Assembly: GCF_003224335.1 (NCBI RefSeq)
Contig: NZ_QKLF01000001.1
Coordinates: forward strand, 744,001 to 808,000
From: Curtobacterium sp. MCJR17_055
Lineage (GTDB): Bacteria > Actinomycetota > Actinomycetes > Actinomycetales > Microbacteriaceae
Reading direction: 5' to 3'
DNA: 64,000 nucleotides
In this document: positions 42,706 through 50,956 of the stretch, one piece after another
Layout of the letters: every line of letters begins with the position of its first letter
How positions within the stretch are numbered: position 1 is the stretch's first letter
Translations under genes and position numbers: made by a program
Notes under the pieces: generated by a model
What the model saw: the letters and a program-made list of their open reading frames with translations, nothing else
What the model was told of the DNA's origin: nothing
Database searches by the model: none

Positions 42706-44603
42706 CCAGCATCAACGTCGACGACCCCATCGAGCTCCGCGACGGCAGCATCTACCAGTTCGTCGCCCGCTTCGGCAGCGTCATCCGCCTCCGCAACACC
42801 GCCACGAGTGAGACCCAGGACATGCACATCGCAGAGCTCAGCCAGCAGGTCGTCGGTCTGCCGCAGGCGTTCCCCGAGATCGTCCGTCGATTCGAGAACC
42901 TGCCAGACAAGACCAGAGCAGCCGCGGTCACGATGGCGGACCACCTCGCGGAAATCGAGACCGGCGTGAACCCCGGTCGGGCCGAGCGCCGTCCGGAGTA
43001 CGACATCGAGAAGACCACGCAGAACGAGCGCGTCGCGGCGAAGGTGCAGGAGCTACAAAAGAACGGACAGGCTGCGTCCCGCGCCACGGTGATGCGCAAG
43101 CTCAAGGCTTGGCGGGAGGATGGCGCATCTGCGCTCGCTGATGGCCGGGCGCAGCGCTCAGACCCGCCGCTCAAGAACATCAACCCCGACGTCTACGACG
43201 CACTGTGCGCCGTCATCGCGGACCAGAAGAACCGGTCGACCGGTACGAAGAGCCGCCTCATCGCCGAGACAGCGGCGAACCTCGTGAAGTGGCACGGCGC
43301 CGAAGCTCCGGACATGCCATCGAACGCGACGATGTACCGGTACATCGACCTGCTGACCAAGGGCAAGCACACAACCGGCTCCGCATCGACCCGACGGTCA
43401 CTGGAGAACCGACCGAAGCGCGTCTTCAACACTCGCATGGAACTGCTGCCCGGCGCCGAGGTCCAGGTCGACTCCACGACACTTGACATCCTCGTGAAGT
43501 CGCCCAGTGGCGAACCCGTCCGCCCCATCCTGACGGTGCTGCTCGACCGCGCCACACGGCTCGTCCTCGCGTTCACCCTCCGCCTCGTCGCAGGGAAGGC
43601 GGTCGACCACGTCGCACTTCTCGCGCAGGCCCTGACGCCGCCGCAGAATCGCCCGAACAACGCCGTGTTCCGGGAGATGGTGCAGCGGATGAACCCCTCC
43701 GTGACGCTCATGAGCGCGGAGGAACGTCGCGAATACGAGCAGTCGCGACCGTTCGTGCACCCCCGCTGCATTGTGATGGATAACGGGAAGGACTTCATCT
43801 CGGAAGCGTTCCGCGCCGCCGCCGAGATGCACGGGGTCGACATCCGCTACAGCGCCCCGCACACCCCAACCGGCAAGCCGCTCGTCGAGCGCAACTTCGG
43901 CAGCATCGACTCTCTCCTCCTGCAGTACCGGTACGGCTACGTCGGTCGCTCCCCCGAGTTCCGCGGCTACAAGGTTGAGCGCGAAGAGCTCATGGACATC
44001 TACGCCCTCCACGAACTCCTCGACGACTGGTTCCTCAAGGTCTGGAACCACCGCCCGCACGGCGGCCTCCGCGACCTGATGCACCCGGAAAACAAGCTGA
44101 CGCCGTACCAGATGTTCGCCGCCGCCTCGAGGCTGACCAGCAACCTCGAAACGACCTTCACCGGTGACGACTACATCGCGATGCTGCCCACCATGTACCG
44201 GCACGTCACCGACACCGGCGTCACCATCAACTACCGCCAGTTCGACGCCGAGGGACTCGACCCGCTCCGCAACACCAAGTCGGACCTCCGGCGCCGCAAC
44301 GGCAGGCACGAAGTCAAGCTCGACCCCTACAACCCGGTGAAAGCCTGGGTCGCCGACCCGAAGGGCGGCTGGATTGAGTGCACCGTCCGCAACGAAGACG
44401 CGCTCTTCTACCCGCACCTCGAAGACAACGACTTCACCCTCACCGACGCCGAAACTGACCGCGGCGACGTCGCCGCAGTCACCGCGGCACTTGCCGGGGC
44501 GCCGCTGCACACGGCCATCGAAAGTACGCCGAACCTTCCCTCCACCGACCCCACCGACCCCACCGACGATGACGACGACGACGTCATCTACGTCCTCGAC
44601 TGA
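42702..44603 (+). CDS. tnsB: TnsB DDE transposase
   Basis: 633 aa. The N-terminal DNA-binding helices (residues about 75-235) include KVQELQKNGQAASRATVMRK. The rve-type catalytic core has D257 (VQVDSTTLDIL), D360 (IVMDNGKDF) and E396 (KPLVERNFGSID), with 35 residues between the last two, the D,D(35)E arrangement. The downstream Mu-type C-terminal beta-barrel (VKLDPYNPVKAWVADPKGGW) ends in an acidic tail (Asp-rich, DDDDDDVIYVLD) likely to contact TnsC. It joins the 3' ends to target DNA and should bind the TCTC-N8-TGAGACT repeats. Intact. Confidence 0.94.
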   Translation: MTSINVDDPIELRDGSIYQFVARFGSVIRLRNTATSETQDMHIAELSQQVVGLPQAFPEIVRRFENLPDKTRAAAVTMADHLAEIETGVNPGRAERRPEYDIEKTTQNERVAAKVQELQKNGQAASRATVMRKLKAWREDGASALADGRAQRSDPPLKNINPDVYDALCAVIADQKNRSTGTKSRLIAETAANLVKWHGAEAPDMPSNATMYRYIDLLTKGKHTTGSASTRRSLENRPKRVFNTRMELLPGAEVQVDSTTLDILVKSPSGEPVRPILTVLLDRATRLVLAFTLRLVAGKAVDHVALLAQALTPPQNRPNNAVFREMVQRMNPSVTLMSAEERREYEQSRPFVHPRCIVMDNGKDFISEAFRAAAEMHGVDIRYSAPHTPTGKPLVERNFGSIDSLLLQYRYGYVGRSPEFRGYKVEREELMDIYALHELLDDWFLKVWNHRPHGGLRDLMHPENKLTPYQMFAAASRLTSNLETTFTGDDYIAMLPTMYRHVTDTGVTINYRQFDAEGLDPLRNTKSDLRRRNGRHEVKLDPYNPVKAWVADPKGGWIECTVRNEDALFYPHLEDNDFTLTDAETDRGDVAAVTAALAGAPLHTAIESTPNLPSTDPTDPTDDDDDDVIYVLD

Positions 44604-44615
44604 AACGACCCACCG

Positions 44616-45689
44616 ATGATTCACTTCCACGGCGACGACCGCCCCGCAGCCCTGCACCGCCTCGAGACCCTCGACGCGTTCCTCTCCGGCAGCTCCACAG
44701 CGCCCGCCGCACTCGACGACCACGCGTACGAAGCGTTGACGGCAGAAGCTCGGGCCGCACACGACCGAGCCCGAATCCTCTACCTCTCCGGCGGCATCGT
44801 CCTCGCCACGCCGCACTACACCAAGGCCCGCACACAGCTCGAGAAGGCATTTGCCGCGAACGCCGGCCGGAACTCCGGCCACGCCGGACTCGTCATCTCC
44901 GGCAACTCGACCCTCGGCAAAACCACGCTCTGCAAGAGCCTCATGCGGCACATCTACCGCTCCTACGGAACCCAGTTCCCCGACTTCCGCGCACACAACC
45001 GCATCCCCGTGGTCTACATCGAGGTTCCCGCCGGCTCCACCGGCAAACTCCTCATGCGCACCTTCGCCGACTTCTTCGGCCTCACCGTCAGCAGCAGCGA
45101 AACCATGCTGAGCATCCGCAACCGCGTCGTCGACCTCCTCAACGCCGCCGGTACCCAGCTCGTCGTCATCGACGAACTCCACAACCTCTCCCGCCACACA
45201 CAAGGCAACGGCGAATCCCACGACCTGCTCAAGAACCTCCACAACGACCTCCCCGCGACGTTCCTCTACGCCGGCATCAACGTGAAGAAGATGCTCGCCA
45301 CAGAACGCGGAGCACAGATCGGCGGACGGTTCTCCCTGCTGGAACTGCGCCCGTACAACCTCAGCAACCAGACGGACGCGAAGGCTTGGAAGAGAATCAT
45401 CAACACCTTCGAGAAGCACCTCCCACTGCGCCACCACGAACACGGCTCCCTCGCGGACCTCGCCGACTACCTCCACGCCCGCACGAACGGTTCCATTGGC
45501 AGCCTCGGACGGCTCCTCACCGGTGCCGCCACCGAAGCCATCACCGACCCGACCATCCCCTTCGAGCGCATCGACCGGGCGCTGCTCGACGCACAGGAAC
45601 TCGACGCCGCCGCCGAGTCCGCATACGCCGAGCACACCGCCCGCAACGCCCGCAGCAAGAAGACCCTCCTGCCAGGAATCGCAGCATGA
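44616..45689 (+). CDS. tnsC: TnsC/TniB AAA+ ATPase
   Basis: 357 aa regulator ATPase. Walker A GNSTLGKTTLCKSL (about 96-109) is preceded by GHAGLVIS, and Walker B LVVIDELHNLSR (D186, E187). AAA+ sensor region TFLYAGINVKKMLATERGAQ then IGGRFSLLELRPYN. It should polymerise on DNA and link TniQ target recognition to the TnsAB transposase. 12 bp after tnsB; its stop overlaps the tniQ ATG (ATGA). Confidence 0.93.
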   Translation: MIHFHGDDRPAALHRLETLDAFLSGSSTAPAALDDHAYEALTAEARAAHDRARILYLSGGIVLATPHYTKARTQLEKAFAANAGRNSGHAGLVISGNSTLGKTTLCKSLMRHIYRSYGTQFPDFRAHNRIPVVYIEVPAGSTGKLLMRTFADFFGLTVSSSETMLSIRNRVVDLLNAAGTQLVVIDELHNLSRHTQGNGESHDLLKNLHNDLPATFLYAGINVKKMLATERGAQIGGRFSLLELRPYNLSNQTDAKAWKRIINTFEKHLPLRHHEHGSLADLADYLHARTNGSIGSLGRLLTGAATEAITDPTIPFERIDRALLDAQELDAAAESAYAEHTARNARSKKTLLPGIAA

Positions 45690-47515
45690 ACGACCTCCTC
45701 ACCCGCCGCTACCCGATGACCGTCAAGCCCCTCCACCGAGAGACCGAACCCAGCTACACCCGCCGACTGCTGACGGCAAACCGCGAACTCGACACGCACC
45801 AGAAACAGCTGCTCCGCGCCGCTAAAGCTGAATCGGCGACCCTGACCTGGCAGGACGTGCTCGAGCAGAAGACCGGCCGCCACCTCCGCTTCGGCGTCCC
45901 GCTCTCCACTGCCGAACTCAACGGTGGCGAACACCGCTGCGAGCTCTGCCCGGACGCCGGCAACGTGCGGCTGATGTGCGCCCTCTGCACCAAGGGCGAA
46001 ACCGTCGTGCAAGCGCCCGGCTTCACCAACCCGGTGTGCATCCGGCACCGTCGCTGGGTCGGACTCGACCTCTCCACCAGGCAAAGCACGGTCGACGCCA
46101 CCACCACCCGCGCAGCACTCCGCTTCGACCGGCTCCAGAAGAGCGGCCGGCTGACCCCGCACCTCTACAACGTTCTTCGGAGTGCGACCGCTCGAATCGG
46201 CAACGGCGACGTCGCAGACCTTGCCGTCATCGTCGATGTCGCCGCCGCGGTGACCACCGGTCGGTTCCTCGAGCAACTCCTGCGCCCTGGCAAGGACTAT
46301 GCGCACGCCTACGCCGTCCTCACTGACGCTGTAACCGGTCTCACCGGACGCAACGCTACCCCGGTCACCGCCGCGCTGTGGGGTTACTTCCGCCCGACCT
46401 TCTGGGCCCTCCGCCACGCAGTCATCACGGCAACACCGTACGAACCTGCCTGGGCACACGACCTCGCCGCCCCGCAGCACCTCGCCGATGCGTACGTCGC
46501 CGCACACCAGGTCATCCCCTTCACGTCCTACAACGCCGAAGACAAGCGCACCAGTGGCCTCCGGCTCGGCCGCGGCGGCCTCGTCATCTGCGACCACGGA
46601 CACCAGCACTCCAGCAAGGGCCGATGCCCCGTCTGCACCAACAGCGCCGTCGCCCCCGGCTACAACGACCTCGCAACCACGCACCCCGACATCGCCAAAG
46701 AGCTCGACCCTGTTCTCAACGGCAAGAACACCGCTCAGACCATCCAGGCCGCAGCCCGACTCAGCCTCGCGTGGCGCTGCCCACGCAACCGACACGTCTA
46801 CTGGGCCACCGCATCAAACCGAACCCAGGGCGGGACCAACTGCGGCATCTGCAGCAACCGCACCATCGTCCCCGGCATCAACGACCTCACCACCACCCAC
46901 CCCCGCCTCGCCGCCGAACTCGACCCCGCGTACGAGGCAGGTCACCCCGCCACGAAGATGTGCGCCGGCAGCGGAGACAAGCCCGAATGGATCTGCCCCG
47001 ACTGCGGACACCACTACAAGATGTCCCTCTACAACCGCAGCCAAGGCTCCGGCTGCGAGCCCTGCCGCCGCGCCCGACTCCGAAGCACGCGCACGAGCCT
47101 CGTCGACACGCACCCCGACATCGCCGCCCAGTGGCACCCCACCCGCAACAACGGCAAGCAGCCCGAGGACTACTCCTACGGCTCGAACGACGAGGTCTAC
47201 TGGCTGTGCACCACCAGCGCCGCCCACTGGTACCCGCAGCGCATCGACCGAAAGGTCCAGGGCTACGGATGCTCGCTCTGCTCCAGCCGACGACTGGTCC
47301 TCCGAGTCAACGACCTCGCAACCACCGACCCGCTCCTCGTCACCGAATGGCACGACTACCTCAACGTCCCCAAGCGGCCCGAGCTCATGTTCGCCGGAAC
47401 CGACCGCTACTGGTGGAAGTGCGCCTTCGGACACGTCAAGCAACAGAGCGTCCCGAACCGTCGGAAGTCACGCGGCTGCACCGACTGCGAACCCGAGGAC
47501 AGGATCCTCAACTAG
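45686..47515 (+). CDS. TniQ/TnsD-like target selector with a zinc-ribbon repeat array
   Basis: 609 aa. Residues 1-130 are a TniQ domain (YPMTVKPLHRETEPSYTRRL; zinc ligands C85, C88, C98, C101 and C-x2-H near 118-121 in PVCIRHRRW). A helical middle follows. From about residue 300, a short CxxC knuckle (GRCPVCTNSAVAPG) is followed by four repeats of about 65-70 residues. Each has a (G/S/R)-x-NDL-x-TTHP-like start, an E-L/W-D/H-P segment, a WxCxxxGHxY-like strand and a C-terminal CxxC: NCGIC, GCEPC, GCSLC, GCTDC. They resemble probable zinc-ribbon (DUF4379-type) modules. This is the expected place for sequence-specific recognition of the target, probably the tRNA-Gly gene. Last gene of the tns operon. 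Confidence 0.87.
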   Translation: MNDLLTRRYPMTVKPLHRETEPSYTRRLLTANRELDTHQKQLLRAAKAESATLTWQDVLEQKTGRHLRFGVPLSTAELNGGEHRCELCPDAGNVRLMCALCTKGETVVQAPGFTNPVCIRHRRWVGLDLSTRQSTVDATTTRAALRFDRLQKSGRLTPHLYNVLRSATARIGNGDVADLAVIVDVAAAVTTGRFLEQLLRPGKDYAHAYAVLTDAVTGLTGRNATPVTAALWGYFRPTFWALRHAVITATPYEPAWAHDLAAPQHLADAYVAAHQVIPFTSYNAEDKRTSGLRLGRGGLVICDHGHQHSSKGRCPVCTNSAVAPGYNDLATTHPDIAKELDPVLNGKNTAQTIQAAARLSLAWRCPRNRHVYWATASNRTQGGTNCGICSNRTIVPGINDLTTTHPRLAAELDPAYEAGHPATKMCAGSGDKPEWICPDCGHHYKMSLYNRSQGSGCEPCRRARLRSTRTSLVDTHPDIAAQWHPTRNNGKQPEDYSYGSNDEVYWLCTTSAAHWYPQRIDRKVQGYGCSLCSSRRLVLRVNDLATTDPLLVTEWHDYLNVPKRPELMFAGTDRYWWKCAFGHVKQQSVPNRRKSRGCTDCEPEDRILN

Positions 47516-47526
47516 AACTGAACAAC

Positions 47527-47570
47527 ACGAAAACGACGGCGAAGCCCACTAGCTTCGCCGTCGTTTTCGT
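47527..47570 (+). terminator. Strong terminator after the tns operon
   Basis: Perfect 18-bp stem (47527-47544 with 47553-47570) and 8-nt loop, 11 bp after the tniQ stop. The 3' arm ends GTCGTTTTCGT, so T-rich bases follow the GC part, and the symmetric A-run makes it bidirectional. Confidence 0.9.
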
Positions 47571-47593
47571 CGTCCTGGGCAGTCGGCTCAGAA

Positions 47594-47699
47594 GGTCTCA
47601 CGTCGAGTGAGAAGATTCTGCGACGCTGGAACCTGGCGTTCTCAAGCGCCGCATGGTCTCATCGCTGCGAAGGAGTCTCACCTGACTTGAGAAAGGACA
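47594..47699 (-). repeat. Right end: terminal inverted repeat and TnsB-like sites
   Basis: R1: AGTCTCA-N8-GAGA at 47674-47692, 7 bp inside the end, symmetrical with L1. R2: GGTCTCA at 47655 with a degenerate second half. R3: GTTCTCA at 47638, degenerate. R4: GGTCTCA-N8-GAGA at 47594-47612, a full match. Spacings between the starts are 19, 17 and 44 bp. The TIR itself is 47674-47699, ending ACA. Confidence 0.8.
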
Positions 47700-47704
47700 T
47701 CGCT
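47700..47704. repeat. Right target-site duplication (TCGCT)
   Basis: Directly follows the ACA right end and is identical to 22353-22357. Confidence 0.85.
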
Positions 47705-47722
47705 GCTCAGCGCGGTCGTTCC

Positions 47723-47743
47723 TCTCTCGATTCAGCTGAGACT
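47723..47743 (+). repeat. Orphan TnsB-like site outside the element
   Basis: TCTCTCGA-N6-TGAGACT, the same 15 fixed bases as left site L2 (22384-22404) in the same orientation, but 19 bp beyond the right target duplication. Most simply a remnant of the left end of an earlier related element at the same place. Apart from this, 47705-47885 holds no gene. Confidence 0.65.
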
Positions 47744-47885
47744 CTCCCCCACCCCCGTTGGCTTCCGAGCGGAACCGCTCCCTGTTGACTCCCGGGACGT
47801 ACGATCTCCATGCCGAGGCCAGGGCGACGGGGGATGTCCATCCTCTGTGCGACCGGAGTCTCGCCGTGGCGGCGACCGACGACCG

Positions 47886-48416
47886 TCACCGGACGGTCTG
47901 CTGCACGCTCTTCCGTCGGTCGAGCTCGGCGAGCATCGTCTCCGTCTTCCGGAGCACTCGTGGAGTGGTGACAGCGGTGCCGATGAACACGGCGAGGAAG
48001 AAGACCGCACCGATCCAGAACAGCGGCTGACCGGTGACCGCGAGCCAGATGGCGAGGGCGGTCATCGGCAGGTACAGCAGCGGCGCCGCCCAGCGCAGTG
48101 GCAGGTACTGCCGCTGATGGTGCTCCACCGCGCGCCGCCACTCGTCCACGTCCACGTCGGCCGGAACGGTGCCGCGGCGGACGGCCCGGCCGAAGTCGGG
48201 TCGTCGTGCTACCCCGCCGTACCCGCGTCGTGTCCGCCCGAGCCACAGCCCCATCCCGACGCCATACAGCGCCCCGACCAATGCAGACACGAGCGCTCGA
48301 GCTCCGATGCCGAGTTCCGGCGCGGTGACGAACGTGAACGCGAACCACAGCGCGGCGAACAGGACCGCCATGATGACTCCGACGATCCACGTCGGCAACT
48401 GCTTCGTCCACCCCAT
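47886..48416 (-). CDS. Membrane protein of unknown function
   Basis: 176 aa with four hydrophobic segments: WIVGVIMAVLFAALWFAFTF, ALVSALVGALYGVGMGLWLG, LRWAAPLLYLPMTALAIWLA and LFWIGAVFFLAVFIGTAVTT. A cytoplasmic loop with charged residues (DVDVDEWRRAVEHHQRQYLP) lies in the middle. Pattern and size fit small actinobacterial membrane proteins with no assigned role. First chromosomal gene after the transposon. Confidence 0.65.
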   Translation of the reverse strand: MGWTKQLPTWIVGVIMAVLFAALWFAFTFVTAPELGIGARALVSALVGALYGVGMGLWLGRTRRGYGGVARRPDFGRAVRRGTVPADVDVDEWRRAVEHHQRQYLPLRWAAPLLYLPMTALAIWLAVTGQPLFWIGAVFFLAVFIGTAVTTPRVLRKTETMLAELDRRKSVQQTVR

Positions 48417-48524
48417 GACCGACAGCTTGGCACGACCACCCGGCGGTACGGCTTCCCAGCCGTGTCGGTGTCGTCACCGAGCATCGCCGCGCGCTGGCTC
48501 ACGCCGGCCGCTCCTCTGCTGGCG

Positions 48525-49079
48525 TCAGTCCGTGAGTGTGACGTCATCCCACACGAACGTCGTGGTCGTACCGGTCTCCCAATCGCGGCGGAGCACCGCG
48601 TACGCCACCGACGCCAGCGCAGGCCCGCCCTCGACCGGCCACGACTCCCGGTAGTGCGCTTCCTTCACCCACCCGGCACGGAGGAACACCCGGCGCATGG
48701 CGATGTTGTCTTCGCGCGTCTGGCCCTCGAGCCGTGGCACGGCCGGCATCGCGCGGAAGACGTGATCGGTCACCGCGCGGAGCGCGACCACGCCCAGACC
48801 CTGCCCACGGAAAGCGGGCGCGAGCCGGAGATCAAGCAGTGGCGACGGCTCTTGCAGGTCTTCGAGCACGACCAGACCGATCCGACCGGCGTCATGGTCA
48901 TCGATCCACCACGACTCGTGGTCCTCGTCGCGGAAGGTGCCGGCGTCGAGGACACGCTCCATGTCCGCCCGCCCCGGCCGAGCGCGCACGTGGAAGGGGA
49001 ACTCCGCCGACGTGTGGAAGGCGATCAGGGCCTCCCGGTCCTGGCCCTCCGGGTCGGTCCTGGTCAGGGTCACCGTCAT
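48525..49079 (-). CDS. GNAT-family N-acetyltransferase
   Basis: 184 aa. The acetyl-CoA-binding motif A is LRLAPAFRGQGLGVVALRAV (R/QxxGxG as RGQGLG), followed by LEGQTREDNIAMRRVFLRAG and WVKEAHYRESW, the usual motif B of RimJ/RimL-type GNATs. Predicted to acetylate an amine; the substrate is unknown. Start MTVTLTRTDPEGQDREALIA. Not obviously in an operon. Confidence 0.85.
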   Translation of the reverse strand: MTVTLTRTDPEGQDREALIAFHTSAEFPFHVRARPGRADMERVLDAGTFRDEDHESWWIDDHDAGRIGLVVLEDLQEPSPLLDLRLAPAFRGQGLGVVALRAVTDHVFRAMPAVPRLEGQTREDNIAMRRVFLRAGWVKEAHYRESWPVEGGPALASVAYAVLRRDWETGTTTTFVWDDVTLTD

Positions 49080-49161
49080 GCACCTACGGTACGCAGCCCG
49101 CTCCGCAGCAGTGCGGTGTGCTCAGAACGGCAGCATGCCGCCTCTCAATAGGATCTGAGAC

Positions 49162-49395
49162 ATGCCCACACCTTGGATGCAACGCACCGGCCGCACCCCC
49201 GGCGGGGTGATCGGGGCCGTCCTCAACGTCGTGGTCTGCGGCGTCATCGTGGTCGCGCTGCCGGTCATCGCGCTCACCTCAGGTCGGGACCCGGGCCACA
49301 TCGCGTTCGCCGTCGTCGGGTTCGTCATCGCGGTCGGTCTTGAAGCGGTGTTCGTCCGGAACCTCCGCAACCAGCTCGCACGCCGGAGAGGTTGA
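49162..49395 (+). CDS. Small two-helix membrane protein
   Basis: 77 aa: MPTPWMQRTGRTPGGVIGAV, then two hydrophobic helices (LNVVVCGVIVVALPVIALTS; IAFAVVGFVIAVGLEAVFVR) and a basic tail. Its stop overlaps the next ATG (ATGA at 49392-49395). Confidence 0.6.
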   Translation: MPTPWMQRTGRTPGGVIGAVLNVVVCGVIVVALPVIALTSGRDPGHIAFAVVGFVIAVGLEAVFVRNLRNQLARRRG

Positions 49396-49628
49396 TGAAC
49401 CCGCAACTCATCTTCGGGATCGGCGGAGCCGTCGCCGCACTGTGGGGTCTGACGATCGCGATCTTCAACCAGTGGGCGCAGAAGCTGGGCGGCGACCAGC
49501 TCGCGAACGGACGCCCGTTGACGCCAGGCTTCGTCCGGTTTATCGGGATCGTCATGGCGGCCATCGGGACCCTGTTCGTCGTCCTGGCGGTCACAGGGTT
49601 CCTGCCGGACCACGGGTCGTGGCGGTGA
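49392..49628 (+). CDS. Small two-helix membrane protein
   Basis: 78 aa: MMNPQLIFGIGGAVAALWGL then a second helix GFVRFIGIVMAAIGTLFVVL. Coupled to the preceding gene, so the two probably act together; function unknown. Confidence 0.6.
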   Translation: MMNPQLIFGIGGAVAALWGLTIAIFNQWAQKLGGDQLANGRPLTPGFVRFIGIVMAAIGTLFVVLAVTGFLPDHGSWR

Positions 49629-49746
49629 CCGGATCCCGCAACCACGCGTCGACCGAGTCGATGAGTCTCGGAGCAGGTGCCGATGACAGCAAGCGAGCGC
49701 AGTGGTCGCCGGACTGTGTCCGCACCGATGCTCTGGGCTCGACGGT

Positions 49747-50172
49747 GTGATCGCCCGGCCCGCACGCCGTCGGCTCCTCGGTGGGGGGCGATTCTGGGTC
49801 CTCACGGGTTCGGCCGTGGTCACCGGCGCATTCCTCTTCGCGTTCGCTCTTGTCGCAGCCCACGGCAGTCTTGTCGGTGGGGACCACGGTTCGGGCTGCT
49901 CGGGACACGACCCGTCCGTCGTCGGTGCACGATTCGAGGAAGAGGTCGGAGGCAGTGTGACTCCGTCGTCCTGGCCACTCGGCACCGACTGCACACTGAC
50001 AGGACCGACGGGACAGCAGGTGACGTTCCTCGAGGACGACTGGACGCTGACGGTGATCGCGGGGACCGGCGTCGGTCTGTGCCTGAGCCCCGCACTCCTC
50101 CTCCCGTTCGTGTGCGTACCGAGGCGACGGGCAGCACGGTCACGAGCGTCGTGGGCACGGAACATTCGGTAG
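49747..50172 (+). CDS. Membrane protein of unknown function
   Basis: 141 aa from GTG 49747. Two hydrophobic helices (FWVLTGSAVVTGAFLFAFAL; LTVIAGTGVGLCLSPALLLP) flank an external loop with two Cys that could form a disulfide (GDHGSGCSGHDPSVVGARFE; WPLGTDCTLTGPTGQQ). Basic ends. Start uncertain; a GTG 45 bp upstream is also open. Confidence 0.5.
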   Translation: MIARPARRRLLGGGRFWVLTGSAVVTGAFLFAFALVAAHGSLVGGDHGSGCSGHDPSVVGARFEEEVGGSVTPSSWPLGTDCTLTGPTGQQVTFLEDDWTLTVIAGTGVGLCLSPALLLPFVCVPRRRAARSRASWARNIR

Positions 50173-50258
50173 CGGATCCTGACCGGAGCCCTCGTGGACA
50201 CAGCGGTCAGCATCCTTGCTGCTCCAGGCGACGCGTGGGCGAAGGAGGATCGCTGCGA

Positions 50259-50819
50259 TCAGGACTGGACGCGGACGATCCAGCTCGTGATGCGGCCGTG
50301 ATGAGGTCGGCGATCCCAGAGTGAGGACACGCTGTGCTGCTGTGCACCACCAGCCTCTGGCATGCGCGCGCCACCCTCTGCTGGGTCGCGGGAGCTGACG
50401 TAGCGAGCTGAGACCTGGTCGATGCGGGTGACCGTCCCGGTGAGGTCATGCCAAGTCAGTTGGTCCGCGTCGTCGCGGTCCTCGGCGGTGAAGTCGAGCT
50501 GGAGTGACACGCTCCTCGGCTCGGTGAGGGGTCGGTCGACCCATCGCTGATCCATCTCGACCAGCGACCACCGGATGCGTTCCCCCACGGCGACGTCGAA
50601 GCCGTCCGCGTCGACCTGCCACTCGGGCAACCACACATCTACTTCCCCCACCGCCGGCTCTGGAACGAAGTCCTCGGGCGGCACCGCGGGCACCGGAACG
50701 CCCGCTCTCGTTGACGGAACCGTGATGCCTGCAGGTGCTCCGAAGATCGCTTCGTACTGACGGCGCGTGAGCACGCGGTGTTCCGATCGGTGCTGCTCGG
50801 ACCCACCACTCAGGAGCAT
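50259..50819 (-). CDS. Hypothetical protein
   Basis: 186 aa, soluble, from ATG 50819 (MLLSGGSEQHRSEHRVLTRR) with GGGTGG upstream. It contains a beta-rich middle (VDVWLPEWQVDADGFDVAVG; SLQLDFTAEDRDDADQLTWH; LTGTVTRIDQVSARYVSS). Not recognised. The frame extends to 50969, but that part lacks coding character and would meet the divergent gene. Confidence 0.55.
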   Translation of the reverse strand: MLLSGGSEQHRSEHRVLTRRQYEAIFGAPAGITVPSTRAGVPVPAVPPEDFVPEPAVGEVDVWLPEWQVDADGFDVAVGERIRWSLVEMDQRWVDRPLTEPRSVSLQLDFTAEDRDDADQLTWHDLTGTVTRIDQVSARYVSSRDPAEGGARMPEAGGAQQHSVSSLWDRRPHHGRITSWIVRVQS

Positions 50820-50956
50820 GCGCCCAGCGTAGGACTCGCCTGGACGACGAGTGGCGCCCCGAACGGCATCAGGCTGAACGGTCGGTAGCCGATCGGCGAC
50901 CGATACGGGTACTGAGCGGTCGGATACGCCTTCTTGTCCGCCGCTAGCCTGAACGG

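Larger units (their letters stand above)
22358..47699 (+). mobile_element. Tn7-like transposon with hsdMSR and other cargo, inserted next to tRNA-Gly
   Basis: A 25,342-bp element. Its ends are 5' TGTCGTTTCTCAA... and ...TTGAGAAAGGACA 3'. The terminal 26 bp match as inverted repeats at 22 positions, with TGTC and TGAGACT at the two borders identical. TCGCT flanks both sides. Both ends contain further copies of TCTC-N8-TGAGAC(T/C), the expected layout of TnsB sites. Inside are tnsA, tnsB, tnsC and a TniQ/TnsD-like gene at the right end, and type I restriction, HEPN-motif, membrane and antitoxin-like genes as cargo. Unlike Tn7, the end next to the target landmark is the one without tns genes, and the tns operon points outward. 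No Cas genes or CRISPR array are present, so it is not a CRISPR-associated transposon. Whether it is still active is unknown, but all four tns genes appear intact. Confidence 0.92.

Noticed and set aside
43398..45635. 745-codon minus-strand frame across tnsB and tnsC
   Set aside because: Val/Glu/Gly-rich antisense shadow; the plus strand has the catalytic motifs of both proteins.
47596..47612. TCTCAC-GTCGA-GTGAGA as a stand-alone operator or terminator
   Set aside because: It fits the TCTC-N8-TGAGAC series at the transposon end and is better read as a TnsB-like site.
22358..47699. CRISPR-associated transposon (CAST)
   Set aside because: No Cas genes, no CRISPR array and no short tniQ; a single long TniQ/TnsD-like selector with zinc ribbons is present instead.
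22265..47704. Integrative element with a tyrosine integrase using the tRNA 3' end as att site
   Set aside because: No integrase gene and no copy of the tRNA 3' end at the far boundary. The TIRs, 5-bp duplication and tns genes explain the island.
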